Below are positions 25,139 to 33,281 of a stretch of 39,762 bases of DNA, piece after piece. Position 1 is the stretch's first letter; every line of letters begins with the position of its first letter. The stretch is from an uncultured Shimia sp. (GTDB lineage Bacteria; Pseudomonadota; Alphaproteobacteria; Rhodobacterales; Rhodobacteraceae), in NCBI RefSeq assembly GCF_913054185.1, contig NZ_CAJXIV010000028.1, positions 1 through 39,762 of the forward strand. Reading direction: 5' to 3'. The notes under the pieces are model-generated. The model was not told where the DNA came from, made no database searches, and saw only the letters and a program-made list of their open reading frames with translations. The position numbers and the translations under genes are program-made.

Positions 25139-26377
25139 ATGACAAACGACATCATCGTTATTGGCGCCGGCATCATCGGCATCTCCACCGCGCTGGAATT
25201 GCAACGCCGCGGCCATCAAGTCCGCGTGTTGGATCGCACAGGCATCGCAACCGAAGCCTCCAGCGGCAATGCAGGCGCCTTTGCCTTCACCGACATTGAG
25301 CCTTTGGCGACCCCTGGCATCATGCGCAAAGCCCCCAAATGGCTGCTTGATCCGCTTGGGCCCCTGTCGCTTCCCCCCTCCTACGCGCTAAAAATTGCCC
25401 CTTGGATGCTGCGCTTCTGGCGTGCCAGCTGGAAAGACCGCTACGCCGCCTCAGTAGATGCCCAAACTCAGCTAATGACCCACTCCCGCGCTGCGTTGGA
25501 ACGCCAGATCACCGCTTTCAATGGCGAAGACATGATGCAGCGCGAAGGCCAGTTACAGCTCTATGAAGGCACAAAAGAATTCCGCGCCAGCTTGCCCGGC
25601 TGGGACCTCCGCCGCGCCCATGGCATCGACTTTCAAATGCTTGAAAGCCCGGACGCCATCGCAGATATCCAGCCCGGCCTTGATCCTCGGTTCACCCACG
25701 CGGTCTTTACTCCTGCTTGGATGAACACAGTTGATCCACAAGCGTGGACCCAGCACCTCGCTGACACGTTTCTCTCCCTTGGCGGACGCATCGACACCGC
25801 CAACATTCACGCGCTGAAATGCCATGACAGCGCGGCCGTTGTGTATACGGAAAATGGCCCCATCACCGCGCCCAAGGTGATTGTCGCTGCTGGCGCTTGG
25901 TCGCGCCACCTCGCCCAAACCATGGGCGACAAGATTCCGCTGGAAACAGAGCGGGGCTATAACACCACGCTACCCGCTGGTGCTTTCCCGCTGCGCACCC
26001 ACCTAACCTTTTGGGGGCACGGTTTTGTCGTAACCAAGATCAACGGCGGCGTGCGCGTGGGCGGCGCTGTGGAACTTGGCGGCCTGAAGCTCAAACCAAA
26101 TTACAAACGCGCTGACATACTCTTACAAAAGGCAGCCCAATTTATGCCAGCGCTAAACACCTCCGGCGGCAAGCAATGGATGGGCTTCCGCCCGTCCATG
26201 CCTGACAGCCTGCCCGTCATCGGCCCCTCTGCCCGCAGCAGTAACATCCTCTACGCCTTTGGTCACGGCCACCTCGGCCTCACCCAATCCGCTGGCACCG
26301 CTGAACTGATCGCGGACCTCGTGGACAATGCCACCCCAGCCATCCCTCTCACCGCCTATGCGGCCACCCGTTTCTGA
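25139..26377 (+). CDS. FAD-dependent D-hydroxyproline dehydrogenase (DAO family)
   Basis: A 412-residue flavoprotein of the D-amino-acid oxidase/DadA fold. The dinucleotide-binding motif is [21 protein letters not shown] (about residues 6-26), with the FAD-ribose acid in LDRTG. A second FAD contact is [12 protein letters not shown], and the C-terminal [20 protein letters not shown] closes the fold. In this context it oxidises cis-4-hydroxy-D-proline to 1-pyrroline-4-hydroxy-2-carboxylate, as HypO/LhpB do. A membrane quinone is the probable electron acceptor. It is followed 13 bases later by the dehydratase gene (AAAGGAG). Confidence 0.87.
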   Translation: MTNDIIVIGAGIIGISTALELQRRGHQVRVLDRTGIATEASSGNAGAFAFTDIEPLATPGIMRKAPKWLLDPLGPLSLPPSYALKIAPWMLRFWRASWKDRYAASVDAQTQLMTHSRAALERQITAFNGEDMMQREGQLQLYEGTKEFRASLPGWDLRRAHGIDFQMLESPDAIADIQPGLDPRFTHAVFTPAWMNTVDPQAWTQHLADTFLSLGGRIDTANIHALKCHDSAAVVYTENGPITAPKVIVAAGAWSRHLAQTMGDKIPLETERGYNTTLPAGAFPLRTHLTFWGHGFVVTKINGGVRVGGAVELGGLKLKPNYKRADILLQKAAQFMPALNTSGGKQWMGFRPSMPDSLPVIGPSARSSNILYAFGHGHLGLTQSAGTAELIADLVDNATPAIPLTAYAATRF

Positions 26378-26390
26378 AAGGAGCGCATCC

Positions 26391-27494
26391 ATGAAAATCT
26401 CTGGTTTGAACGTCTACCAAGTTGACCTGCCTCTGAAAGAAGGCCGTTACAACTGGTCCAACGGCAACTTCATCGAGGTGTTTGACAGCACGGTGCTGGA
26501 AATTCTCACCGATGAAGGTCTCAAAGGCTACGCCGAATGCTGCCCACTTGGCTCCGCCTACCTGCCGTCTTTTGCCAAAGGCGTGCGCGCCGGTCTGGCA
26601 GAGCTGGCGCCGCACCTCATTGGCCAAGACCCGCTCAACATTGGCGCAATCAACCGCACCATGGACGCCGCCCTACGCGGTCACCCCTATGCTAAAGCCC
26701 CTGTCGACATCGCCTGCTGGGACTTGCTGGGCAAAGCCACTCTGCTGCCGGTTTACACCCTGCTGGGCGGGGCTGCGCAAGACGACATGGTGCTCTACCG
26801 CGCCATCAGTCAGGAAGACCCGGATGTCATGGCCAAGAAAATCGAAGGTTATGCAGCGGAAGGCTACACCAAATTCCAACTCAAGGTAGGCGGCGAAGCC
26901 AATGACGACATTGACCGCATCCACGCCACCCGCGCCGTGCTGAAAAAGACCGATCAACTCGTGGCCGACGCCAACACCGGCTGGACCCGCCACGAGGCCG
27001 CTCGTGTTGTGAACGCCGTTGCCAATCTCGACGTCTATATCGAACAACCCTGCCTGACCTATGAGGAAAGCGTCTCGATCCGCCGCCGCACCTCCCTGCC
27101 GTTTGTGATGGACGAGGTCATCGACACGCCCAACACCTTGGTGAAAGGCATCGCTGAGGACGCGATGGACGCCATCAACCTGAAAATCTCCAAGGTCGGC
27201 GGTCTCACTAAAGCCCGCCAGATGCGCGACCTCTGCGTGGCCCATGGCATCCCTATGACCATCGAAGACACCTGGGGCGGCGACATCACCACCGCCGCGA
27301 TTGCTCATTTGGCCCGCTCCACACCCGCGGAATTCACTTTCTCCGCGACAGACTTCAACTCTTACGGCACAGTCACCATCGCCGAGGGTGCACCGAAGCG
27401 CAAAAATGGCCGCATGACCGCACCGGACACACGCGGTCTTGGCATCACACCTGTGTTTGACGCTCTGGGCGATCCTGTCGCCACTTATCGCTGA
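26391..27494 (+). CDS. cis-3-hydroxy-L-proline dehydratase (enolase superfamily)
   Basis: A 367-residue enolase-superfamily enzyme (mandelate racemase/MLE group), starting at ATG 26391 after AAAGGAG. Catalytic Lys165 (KFQLKVGG) and Lys265 ([10 protein letters not shown]) flank the Mg ligands Asp193 (VADANTGW), Glu218 (YIEQP) and Asp241 (VMDEVID). Length and residue spacing fit the characterised cis-3-hydroxy-L-proline dehydratase group from marine alphaproteobacteria, which gives pyrroline-2-carboxylate plus water. The close relative hydroxyproline-betaine 2-epimerase (HpbD) has the same two Lys, and I cannot exclude it. The neighbouring trans-3-Hyp dehydratase-type gene and ketimine reductase favour the dehydratase. 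Confidence 0.78.
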   Translation: MKISGLNVYQVDLPLKEGRYNWSNGNFIEVFDSTVLEILTDEGLKGYAECCPLGSAYLPSFAKGVRAGLAELAPHLIGQDPLNIGAINRTMDAALRGHPYAKAPVDIACWDLLGKATLLPVYTLLGGAAQDDMVLYRAISQEDPDVMAKKIEGYAAEGYTKFQLKVGGEANDDIDRIHATRAVLKKTDQLVADANTGWTRHEAARVVNAVANLDVYIEQPCLTYEESVSIRRRTSLPFVMDEVIDTPNTLVKGIAEDAMDAINLKISKVGGLTKARQMRDLCVAHGIPMTIEDTWGGDITTAAIAHLARSTPAEFTFSATDFNSYGTVTIAEGAPKRKNGRMTAPDTRGLGITPVFDALGDPVATYR

Positions 27495-27505
27495 AGGACC
27501 ACATA

Positions 27506-28531
27506 ATGCGCAGCAGCAAAACCATCCACGTGATCTCCGCCCATGCCGAAGGCGAAGTGGGCGACGTGATCGTCGGCGGTGTGACCCCACCACCGGGCGA
27601 CACCATTTGGGAGCAACGCAGCTTCATTGCCAAAGATCAAACCCTGCGGAACTTTGTCCTGAACGAACCCCGTGGCGGTGTCTTCCGCCACGTGAACCTC
27701 TTGGTCCCGCCCAAGCACCCGGACGCCGACGCCGCCTGGATCATCATGGAGCCCGAAGACACGCCCCCAATGTCCGGCTCCAACTCGATCTGCGTTTCGA
27801 CCGTGCTTCTGGATGGTGGTATCGTCCCAATGCAGGAACCAGAGACCTTTATGACGCTGGAGGCCCCCGGCGGTTTGGTGAAAGTCCGCGCCGAATGCAA
27901 AGACGGCAAGGCACAGCGCATTTTTGTGCAAAACCTGCCCAGCTTTGCTGACAAAATTGGCGTGCCACTCGAGGTGCCGGGCCATGGCACCATCACGGTC
28001 GACACAGCTTATGGCGGTGACAGCTTTGTGGTTGTCGACGCGCAAGCACTTGGCTTTGACATTGTCGAAGACGAGGCCAAGGACATCGCGCGTCTTGGCG
28101 TGGCCATCACCAACGCCGCCAACGACCAGCTTGGCTTCACACACCCAGAAAACCCGGATTGGAACCACATCTCCTTCTGTGCCTTCTGCGGCCCGCTTTC
28201 CCGTACCGAGACCGGCCTCACAGGTAAATCCGCCGTCGCGATCCAGCCGGGCAAGGTGGACCGCTCGCCCACGGGCACGGCCGTGTCTGCCCGCATGGCG
28301 CTCATGGCCGCCAAAGGTCAGATGAAACCAAACGAGACGTTTGAAGCCGTTTCCATCATCGGCTCGCGCTTCTCCGGCCGCATCGTAGACAGCACAACCG
28401 TTGGCGACCGCCCAGCCATTGTCCCGGAAATTTCCGGCCGCGGCTGGGTCACCGGCATTCATCAGCACATGCTGGACCCTGAAGACCCCTGGCCCACCGG
28501 CTACCGCCTCAGCGACACCTGGGGCGCTTAA
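27506..28531 (+). CDS. Proline-racemase-family trans-3-Hyp dehydratase-type protein (Ser/Thr site)
   Basis: A 341-residue member of the proline racemase family, about 30 longer than the epimerase. The second catalytic position is Thr256 ([11 protein letters not shown]), the mark of trans-3-hydroxy-L-proline dehydratases. The first position, Cys in those enzymes, is Ser90 here (PPMSGSNSI), and the His that follows the Cys in MCGHG is also replaced (Ser92). If active it would dehydrate trans-3-Hyp to pyrroline-2-carboxylate, for the reductase at 28550. The Ser/Thr pair leaves that unproven. It is the last gene of the plus-strand operon, starting 12 bases after the previous stop (AAGGA). Confidence 0.75.
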   Translation: MRSSKTIHVISAHAEGEVGDVIVGGVTPPPGDTIWEQRSFIAKDQTLRNFVLNEPRGGVFRHVNLLVPPKHPDADAAWIIMEPEDTPPMSGSNSICVSTVLLDGGIVPMQEPETFMTLEAPGGLVKVRAECKDGKAQRIFVQNLPSFADKIGVPLEVPGHGTITVDTAYGGDSFVVVDAQALGFDIVEDEAKDIARLGVAITNAANDQLGFTHPENPDWNHISFCAFCGPLSRTETGLTGKSAVAIQPGKVDRSPTGTAVSARMALMAAKGQMKPNETFEAVSIIGSRFSGRIVDSTTVGDRPAIVPEISGRGWVTGIHQHMLDPEDPWPTGYRLSDTWGA

Positions 28532-28535
28532 AACA

Positions 28536-28567
28536 AGCTGGGCAGCCGATCAGCCGCCCAGTTTCTT
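28536..28567. terminator. Hairpin between convergent operon ends
   Basis: CTGGGC (28538-28543) pairs with GCCCAG (28556-28561), followed by TTTCTT on the plus strand and GCTTGTTTT on the minus strand. It sits between the stops of the plus-strand Hyp operon (28531) and the minus-strand reductase (28550), overlapping the end of the latter. It probably ends both transcripts. Confidence 0.6.
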
Positions 28568-29566
28568 CAGATCCGACAGAAGCGCTTTGGGCACCTCGAC
28601 AAATCCACGCTCTGTATTGCGTGACCGCGCCTCAAACCGGCGCTGAGACGGCAACCGTGCGCCCTGATCCAGAATATCCGCAAACAACCGCTCTGCCTGC
28701 GCGTCATTGTCAGCCACACGCCCGCCACTTAGGTGATAGGGATCAAACGCCAGAATGATCTGCCCATGATAGGGCGCGCCACCCTGCCCTTCGGCAAAAG
28801 CCATGCTTTCCGCGCTGGTCAAATCATCAATCAACGGCCCCGCCATCAGCTCAATCATGATCGACAAAGCGGACCCTTTGTAGCCACCAAAGGTCAGCAT
28901 TGCGCCATCCAGCGCCGCCTGCGGATCGGTGGTTGGATTGCCACCCACATCCACCGCCACACCTTCTGGCAAAGGCTTGCCAGCCCGCAGGTACAGCTCA
29001 ATCTCTCCCCGTGCAAACCCACTGGTGGCAAAATCAAACGTAAATGGATTTTTACCCGTACGCGGCCAGGAAAACGCCAATGGATTGGTCCCCAAAGTGC
29101 CCCGTTTGCCCCCTGCCGGCGCAACCCAGGAATGGCTTGGCACCATCGACAAACCTGCCAACCCTTCTTTTGAAAGCCGCTCCACCTCTGGCCAAAGCGC
29201 GGAGAAATGGAAGCAGTTATTCACCGCCATCGCCGCCATGCCAAACTTACGGGCCTTCTCGATCATCGTCGGCATCGCCTCATTCACCGCCAAAATAGAC
29301 ATCGCATCCCGCGCGTCCACCCGCACGATCGCGCCGTCTGACGGGGCAATATGTGGCACCGCATGCCCGTCAATCTTTCCGGCCTTCATCGTTTGATGGC
29401 ACATAAACAGGCGGAACAGCCCGTGGGACTGGCAATCATCCCGCTGACATTGGTACAGCATCTCGGAAATTGCAGCCGCATGGCCCGCGCCATAGCCAAC
29501 GTCTGATAAGGTTTGCACCGCAAGCTGGCGCACATCTTCCAGCGTGATCTCAACCATTTCAGCCAT
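28550..29566 (-). CDS. Ketimine (1-pyrroline-2-carboxylate) reductase, Ldh_2 family
   Basis: A 338-residue NAD(P)H-dependent reductase of the malate/L-lactate dehydrogenase (Ldh_2) family, starting at ATG 29566 with GAGAGG 7 bases upstream. Landmarks are DDCQSHGLFRL near residue 45, the active-site loop AVNNCFHFSALWPEVERL, TLGTNPLAFSWP and FDFATSGFARGEI. Family members in hydroxyproline clusters (DpkA/LhpD/HypS type) reduce pyrroline-2-carboxylate to L-proline, completing 3-Hyp use. It is divergent from the GntR gene, with an operator copy 26 bases upstream. Confidence 0.85.
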   Translation of the reverse strand: MAEMVEITLEDVRQLAVQTLSDVGYGAGHAAAISEMLYQCQRDDCQSHGLFRLFMCHQTMKAGKIDGHAVPHIAPSDGAIVRVDARDAMSILAVNEAMPTMIEKARKFGMAAMAVNNCFHFSALWPEVERLSKEGLAGLSMVPSHSWVAPAGGKRGTLGTNPLAFSWPRTGKNPFTFDFATSGFARGEIELYLRAGKPLPEGVAVDVGGNPTTDPQAALDGAMLTFGGYKGSALSIMIELMAGPLIDDLTSAESMAFAEGQGGAPYHGQIILAFDPYHLSGGRVADNDAQAERLFADILDQGARLPSQRRFEARSRNTERGFVEVPKALLSDLKKLGG

Positions 29567-29591
29567 TGATACCTCTCCCAAGCGCATTCAG

Positions 29592-29606
29592 TGGATATCG
29601 GATACA
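29592..29606. promoter_or_regulatory. GntR-type operator (site 3) before the reductase gene
   Basis: TGGATATCGGATACA matches the reference palindrome at 11 of 14 arm positions. It is 26 bases upstream of the minus-strand reductase start, in the gap shared with the GntR gene. Confidence 0.5.
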
Positions 29607-29680
29607 ATAGACTCAAGCCACATCTCAAGCTGGAAAACTTCCTCACAAGCACAAATCTTGTTGGAAAATCAGCATACAGC

Positions 29681-29695
29681 CGGTACCTGTATCCA
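29681..29695. promoter_or_regulatory. GntR-type operator half-site (site 4) before gntR
   Basis: CGGTACCTGTATCCA keeps the complete right arm GTATCCA but only 3 of 7 positions in the left arm. It lies 29 bases before the GntR start and may give weak autoregulation. Confidence 0.4.
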
Positions 29696-29723
29696 AAACA
29701 CAGCTTTATATGAGGGATACGGC

Positions 29724-30401
29724 ATGACTGGGAAGCGCGCGGTTACCAAACAGAGTCTGCCGGAGATGATCGCCAACGATCTGCGTGAGCGCATCCTGAG
29801 CGGCGACATGTCTGAAGGGGAGCCAATCCGCCAAGAAGCTCTTGCTGAGGAGTATGACGTCTCCCGCATGCCAATCCGCGAAGCCCTCAAACGGCTCAAC
29901 GCCGAAGGTCTGATCCAATGGGCTAACAATCGCGGCGGCACGGTCACCAAGCACTCCATTGCCGAGATTGGTGAAATCTTTGACCTGCGCATCCTGATTG
30001 AAACCGATCTCTTTAGCCGTGCAATTCCGCAAATGTCGCTCACCGATTTTGACAAGTGTGAGACCATCTTACAGCAAATGGAAGCCTCGTATGACGAGGA
30101 TGATGTGGCACGCTGGGGCACTTTGAACCATGAGTATCACAGCGCTCTTTACGCGTCCGCCGGACGTAGCCTGACCAAAGACATCCTTGACCGTATCAAC
30201 CTCCAATCTGATCGCTATGTGCGCCTGCATCTGAGTGTGATGGAACAGCGCGAGCCGGCCAAAGAAGAGCACCGCAACCTGCTCAAACTGGCCCGCGAGC
30301 GAAATGAAGATGCAGCCTGTGATCTTTTGGCGGCCCATATCGAACGCACAAAAACCGAGCTGCTCGAGCTTATCGAAGCCAAACGCGCCATCGAAACCTG
30401 A
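29724..30401 (+). CDS. GntR-family regulator (FCD type) of hydroxyproline use
   Basis: A 225-residue regulator starting at ATG 29724 (GAGGGA upstream); the longer frame from 29544 runs through the promoter region. The N-terminal winged helix occupies about 10-75 (ANDLRERILSGDMSEGEPIRQEALAEEY, VSRMPIREALKRLNAEGLI, GGTVTKHS). A C-terminal FCD effector domain (about 80-215) has the acidic/His metal positions around FDLRILIETDLF, NHEYHSALYASAGR and EEHRNLLKLARER. Its location among the catabolic genes and the five palindromes nearby make it the probable local repressor, comparable to HypR. The ligand is likely a hydroxyproline isomer or pathway ketimine (inferred). Confidence 0.88.
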   Translation: MTGKRAVTKQSLPEMIANDLRERILSGDMSEGEPIRQEALAEEYDVSRMPIREALKRLNAEGLIQWANNRGGTVTKHSIAEIGEIFDLRILIETDLFSRAIPQMSLTDFDKCETILQQMEASYDEDDVARWGTLNHEYHSALYASAGRSLTKDILDRINLQSDRYVRLHLSVMEQREPAKEEHRNLLKLARERNEDAACDLLAAHIERTKTELLELIEAKRAIET

Positions 30402-30447
30402 GACGAAGCCGCTTTTTGCCGGAACGGACTTGCACGCTCAATCAAAT

Positions 30448-30462
30448 TGGATACAATATCCA
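30448..30462. promoter_or_regulatory. GntR-type operator (site 5) before the dehydrogenase gene
   Basis: TGGATACAATATCCA matches the reference at 13 of 14 arm positions, 29 bases before the ATG of the semialdehyde dehydrogenase gene. This gives that gene its own control although it follows gntR in the same direction. Confidence 0.7.
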
Positions 30463-30491
30463 TAACTGATCCTTCAAACAGCGAGTCCCAC

Positions 30492-32006
30492 ATGACTTTT
30501 GTCCCTCACGGCAACCACCTTATTGCTGGCACCTGGGTGTCCGGCGACGCCAAATTCCCGTCTGAACCTGCCCACGGCCCAGCCCATGACTTCTCGGTTG
30601 GCACTGTCAACAATGTCGACGCCGCCGTACAGGCCGCCGAAGACGCCTTCTGGAGCTTTGGCTACTCCACTCGCGACACCCGCGCCGCCTTCCTGAACGC
30701 CATCGCGGATGAAATCGAAGCCCGCGCAGATGCGATCACCCAAATTGGCACGCAAGAAACCGGCCTGCCCGAAGCCCGCCTGCAAGGCGAGCGCGGCCGC
30801 ACCACCGGTCAGCTGCGTTTGTTTGCAGAGCACATCCTCAAAGGCGACTATCTCGATCTGCGCCACGATCCTGCCCTGCCCGATCGCGCTCCAGCTCCGC
30901 GCCCCGAGCTGAAAATGATGCAGCGCCCGATTGGTCCTGTGGCCGTGTTTGGTGCCTCCAACTTCCCACTCGCGTTCTCCACCGCCGGTGGCGACACCGC
31001 CGCTGCTCTGGCCGCTGGTTGTCCAGTTGTGGTCAAAGGCCACTCCGCCCACCCCGGCACTGGCGAAATCATCGCTGAGGCCATCCTCGCTGCAATCAAA
31101 TCCTGTGACCTGCACCCCGGTGTGTTCAGCCTGATCCAAGGCGGCAACCGCGCTGTTGGATCTGCCTTAGTGCAACACCCGCTGATCAAGGCAGTAGGCT
31201 TCACCGGCTCTCTGGCCGGTGGCCGTGCGCTGTTTGATCTCTGCGCCGCCCGTCCGGAACCCATCCCCTTCTTTGGCGAGCTTGGGTCTGTGAACCCGAT
31301 GTTCATCTTTGAGGCCGCGCTTGCCAACCGCTGCAGCGATCTGGCCACCGGTTGGGCAGGCTCATTGACCATGGGCGCAGGCCAGTTCTGCACCAACCCA
31401 GGCATCGCCGTGGTGCTGGCAGGCGCGGATGCCAAGGCCTTTGCCCAAGAAGCCACCGCTGCGCTGTCTGATCAACCAGAGCAAACCATGCTCACTGACG
31501 GCATCGCCGCTGCTTACCGCAAAGGTCAAACTCTTGTGGCCGAGACCACCGGCGTTCAGGAACTCCTGAAAACCAGCTGCGACCTGCGCGGCGCCACACC
31601 GTACCTCTACCAAACCACGGCAAAAAATTGGCTCGCCAACGAAGTGCTTGGCGAAGAGGTCTTTGGCCCGCTTGGCGTGATCCTGGTTGCGGACACCCTC
31701 GACGAAATGCGCGCCGTTGCCAAACAACTACAAGGCCAGCTCACCTGCACCCTTCACATGGATGACGCCGACACCGAAGCCGCGCAAAGCCTGCTGCCCA
31801 TTCTGGAACGCAAGGCAGGCCGCATTCTGGCCAACGGCTTCCCGACCGGCGTGGAAGTCAGTGACACAATGGTGCATGGCGGCCCTTACCCGGCTTCCAC
31901 CAACTTTGGTGCCACCTCTGTAGGCACTCTGTCCATCCGCCGCTTCCTGCGCCCGGTGTGCTACCAAAACCTGCCAGCCGCCTTGGATCCAACCACAGAA
32001 ACCTAA
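30492..32006 (+). CDS. 2-oxoglutarate (2,5-dioxovalerate) semialdehyde dehydrogenase
   Basis: A 504-residue aldehyde dehydrogenase starting at ATG 30492. Asn157 (GASNFPLAF), Glu263 (FFGELGSVNP) and catalytic Cys300 (GAGQFCTNPG) are present. The FFGELGSVNP/GQFCTNPG pattern is typical of the NADP-preferring alpha-ketoglutaric semialdehyde dehydrogenases. It would oxidise the deaminase product to 2-oxoglutarate, the exit of the 4-hydroxyproline route (HypH role). A good operator copy precedes it and a strong terminator follows at 32045. Confidence 0.9.
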   Translation: MTFVPHGNHLIAGTWVSGDAKFPSEPAHGPAHDFSVGTVNNVDAAVQAAEDAFWSFGYSTRDTRAAFLNAIADEIEARADAITQIGTQETGLPEARLQGERGRTTGQLRLFAEHILKGDYLDLRHDPALPDRAPAPRPELKMMQRPIGPVAVFGASNFPLAFSTAGGDTAAALAAGCPVVVKGHSAHPGTGEIIAEAILAAIKSCDLHPGVFSLIQGGNRAVGSALVQHPLIKAVGFTGSLAGGRALFDLCAARPEPIPFFGELGSVNPMFIFEAALANRCSDLATGWAGSLTMGAGQFCTNPGIAVVLAGADAKAFAQEATAALSDQPEQTMLTDGIAAAYRKGQTLVAETTGVQELLKTSCDLRGATPYLYQTTAKNWLANEVLGEEVFGPLGVILVADTLDEMRAVAKQLQGQLTCTLHMDDADTEAAQSLLPILERKAGRILANGFPTGVEVSDTMVHGGPYPASTNFGATSVGTLSIRRFLRPVCYQNLPAALDPTTET

Positions 32007-32044
32007 GATCTGGCCAGCCGGTTCTATCCTTAAGACACCTCCCC

Positions 32045-32077
32045 AAGGGCGGCATCACCATGATGTCGCCCTTTCTT
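32045..32077 (+). terminator. Strong hairpin after the semialdehyde dehydrogenase gene
   Basis: AAGGGCG-G-CATCA (32045-32057) pairs with TGATG-T-CGCCCTT (32061-32073), 13 pairs including one G-T, over a 3-base CCA loop, followed by TCTTT. It separates the Hyp locus from the next regulator gene. Confidence 0.7.
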
Positions 32078-32197
32078 TGCGCCGCGCCCGCGCCTTTGGT
32101 CGCAGTTGCACTTCCCTCGCTTTCCAGTAGCTTACCTTCAAGACCCGCAGCCAGTTTCAGCCAGCCCCCTGTTTGTTACACAATCGGAGCGACCCTC

Positions 32198-33154
32198 ATG
32201 CGCCCCATTTCCCATGTTGACCGCGTTCTGGACGCTGCTTTTTCGCCCTCTGCTGCCGCACACTCCCGCCTCGCCGCAAGCTGGCGCCGCTCTGCCCATA
32301 AACACGGATTGGACCCAGCCTCCAAACGCGACGTGGCCCGTGTCACACAAGACTGCCTCAAACACCGACGCGCAACTCTCGACACGTTTATGACCGTCGC
32401 CGCCCCACGCCTCGACGCGCTTTATGCCCTTGTCGGCCAATCTGGTTGCGGCGTGTTTTTGTCGGACGCCAAAGGCGTGATCCTGGATCAACGGCTCAGC
32501 GACGCCGACGCCTCCACCTTTGACCATTGGGGGCTCTGCAATGGGGCCGACTGGAGCGAAGCGCAGGAAGGCACCAACGGCATTGGCACCTGCCTGACCG
32601 AAGGCCGTCGCCTGATCATCCACCGCGACGAACACTTCTTTGCCTGCAACACCGGCATGAGCTGCATCGACGCCCCGATTTATGGCAGCGACGGCACAAT
32701 CGTCGCCGCTCTGGACGTTTCCTCCGCCCGCGCGGATCAAACCGAAGCCTTCAATCGCCTGATCGCTGCCCAGGTCGCCCAAACCGCACGCGCCATCGAA
32801 GAAGCCCACTTCCGCGCCACCTTCCCAACCGCCCGCATTGTGGTGGCAGAAAGCGAAGACGCCGAGGCCGCCACCCTGCTTGCCATCGACAGTGACGATT
32901 TGGTGGTGGGCGCCACCCGCGAGGCCCGCCGCGTCTTTGGCATGGAAGCCAGCTCCCCACTGTCGCCGCGCCCGGCAGCAGACATCTTGGGACGCGAGGA
33001 TGGTCCCACCGGCTTTGAGAAAGCCGAACGTGCCGCCGTGGTGCGCGCCATCGCCCGCGCAGACGGCAACATCAGCCAGGCGGCGCGCCAGCTTGGCATA
33101 GGCCGCGCCACGCTCTATCGCCGCATGAAACGCCTCGGCCTCAACGAAACGTGA
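32198..33154 (+). CDS. GAF-Fis transcription regulator lacking an AAA+ domain
   Basis: A 318-residue regulator starting at ATG 32198 (CGGAG upstream). Residues about 60-205 form an AcoR-type GAF region (GQSGCGVFLSDAKGVILDQR, EGTNGIGTCL, HFFACNTGMSCIDAPIYGSDG, AALDVSSARADQ). The C terminus (about 270-315, VVRAIARADGNISQAARQLG, RATLYRRMKRLGL) is a Fis-type helix-turn-helix. The sigma54-activating AAA+ module of AcoR is absent: there are only about 70 residues between the domains. It should therefore act without sigma54 ATPase activity. It lies directly before the aldehyde dehydrogenase gene it likely controls. Confidence 0.85.
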   Translation: MRPISHVDRVLDAAFSPSAAAHSRLAASWRRSAHKHGLDPASKRDVARVTQDCLKHRRATLDTFMTVAAPRLDALYALVGQSGCGVFLSDAKGVILDQRLSDADASTFDHWGLCNGADWSEAQEGTNGIGTCLTEGRRLIIHRDEHFFACNTGMSCIDAPIYGSDGTIVAALDVSSARADQTEAFNRLIAAQVAQTARAIEEAHFRATFPTARIVVAESEDAEAATLLAIDSDDLVVGATREARRVFGMEASSPLSPRPAADILGREDGPTGFEKAERAAVVRAIARADGNISQAARQLGIGRATLYRRMKRLGLNET

Positions 33155-33160
33155 CCACAT

Positions 33161-33180
33161 GTGTCTCACCGCTGAGACAC
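33161..33180. promoter_or_regulatory. Perfect 8+4+8 palindrome before the aldehyde dehydrogenase
   Basis: GTGTCTCACCGCTGAGACAC has exact 8-base arms. It begins 7 bases after the GAF-Fis stop and about 100 bases before the aldehyde dehydrogenase start. TGTCTCA/TGAGACA arms resemble the upstream activating sites of AcoR-type Fis regulators, so this is the probable target of the adjacent gene product. Confidence 0.65.
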
Positions 33181-33281
33181 CTCGTTTGCACAACCGTTTG
33201 CCCCCTCCATGACGCGCGCCTCCGCACACGCCATCCTCCCCGCAATCCGATCGGAGGAGATCGGCATATGAGGAGGAAATT

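Noticed and set aside
29544..29723. Extended N terminus for the hydroxyproline GntR protein
   Set aside because: It would translate through operator site DNA and lacks a ribosome site; the winged helix begins normally after ATG 29724.
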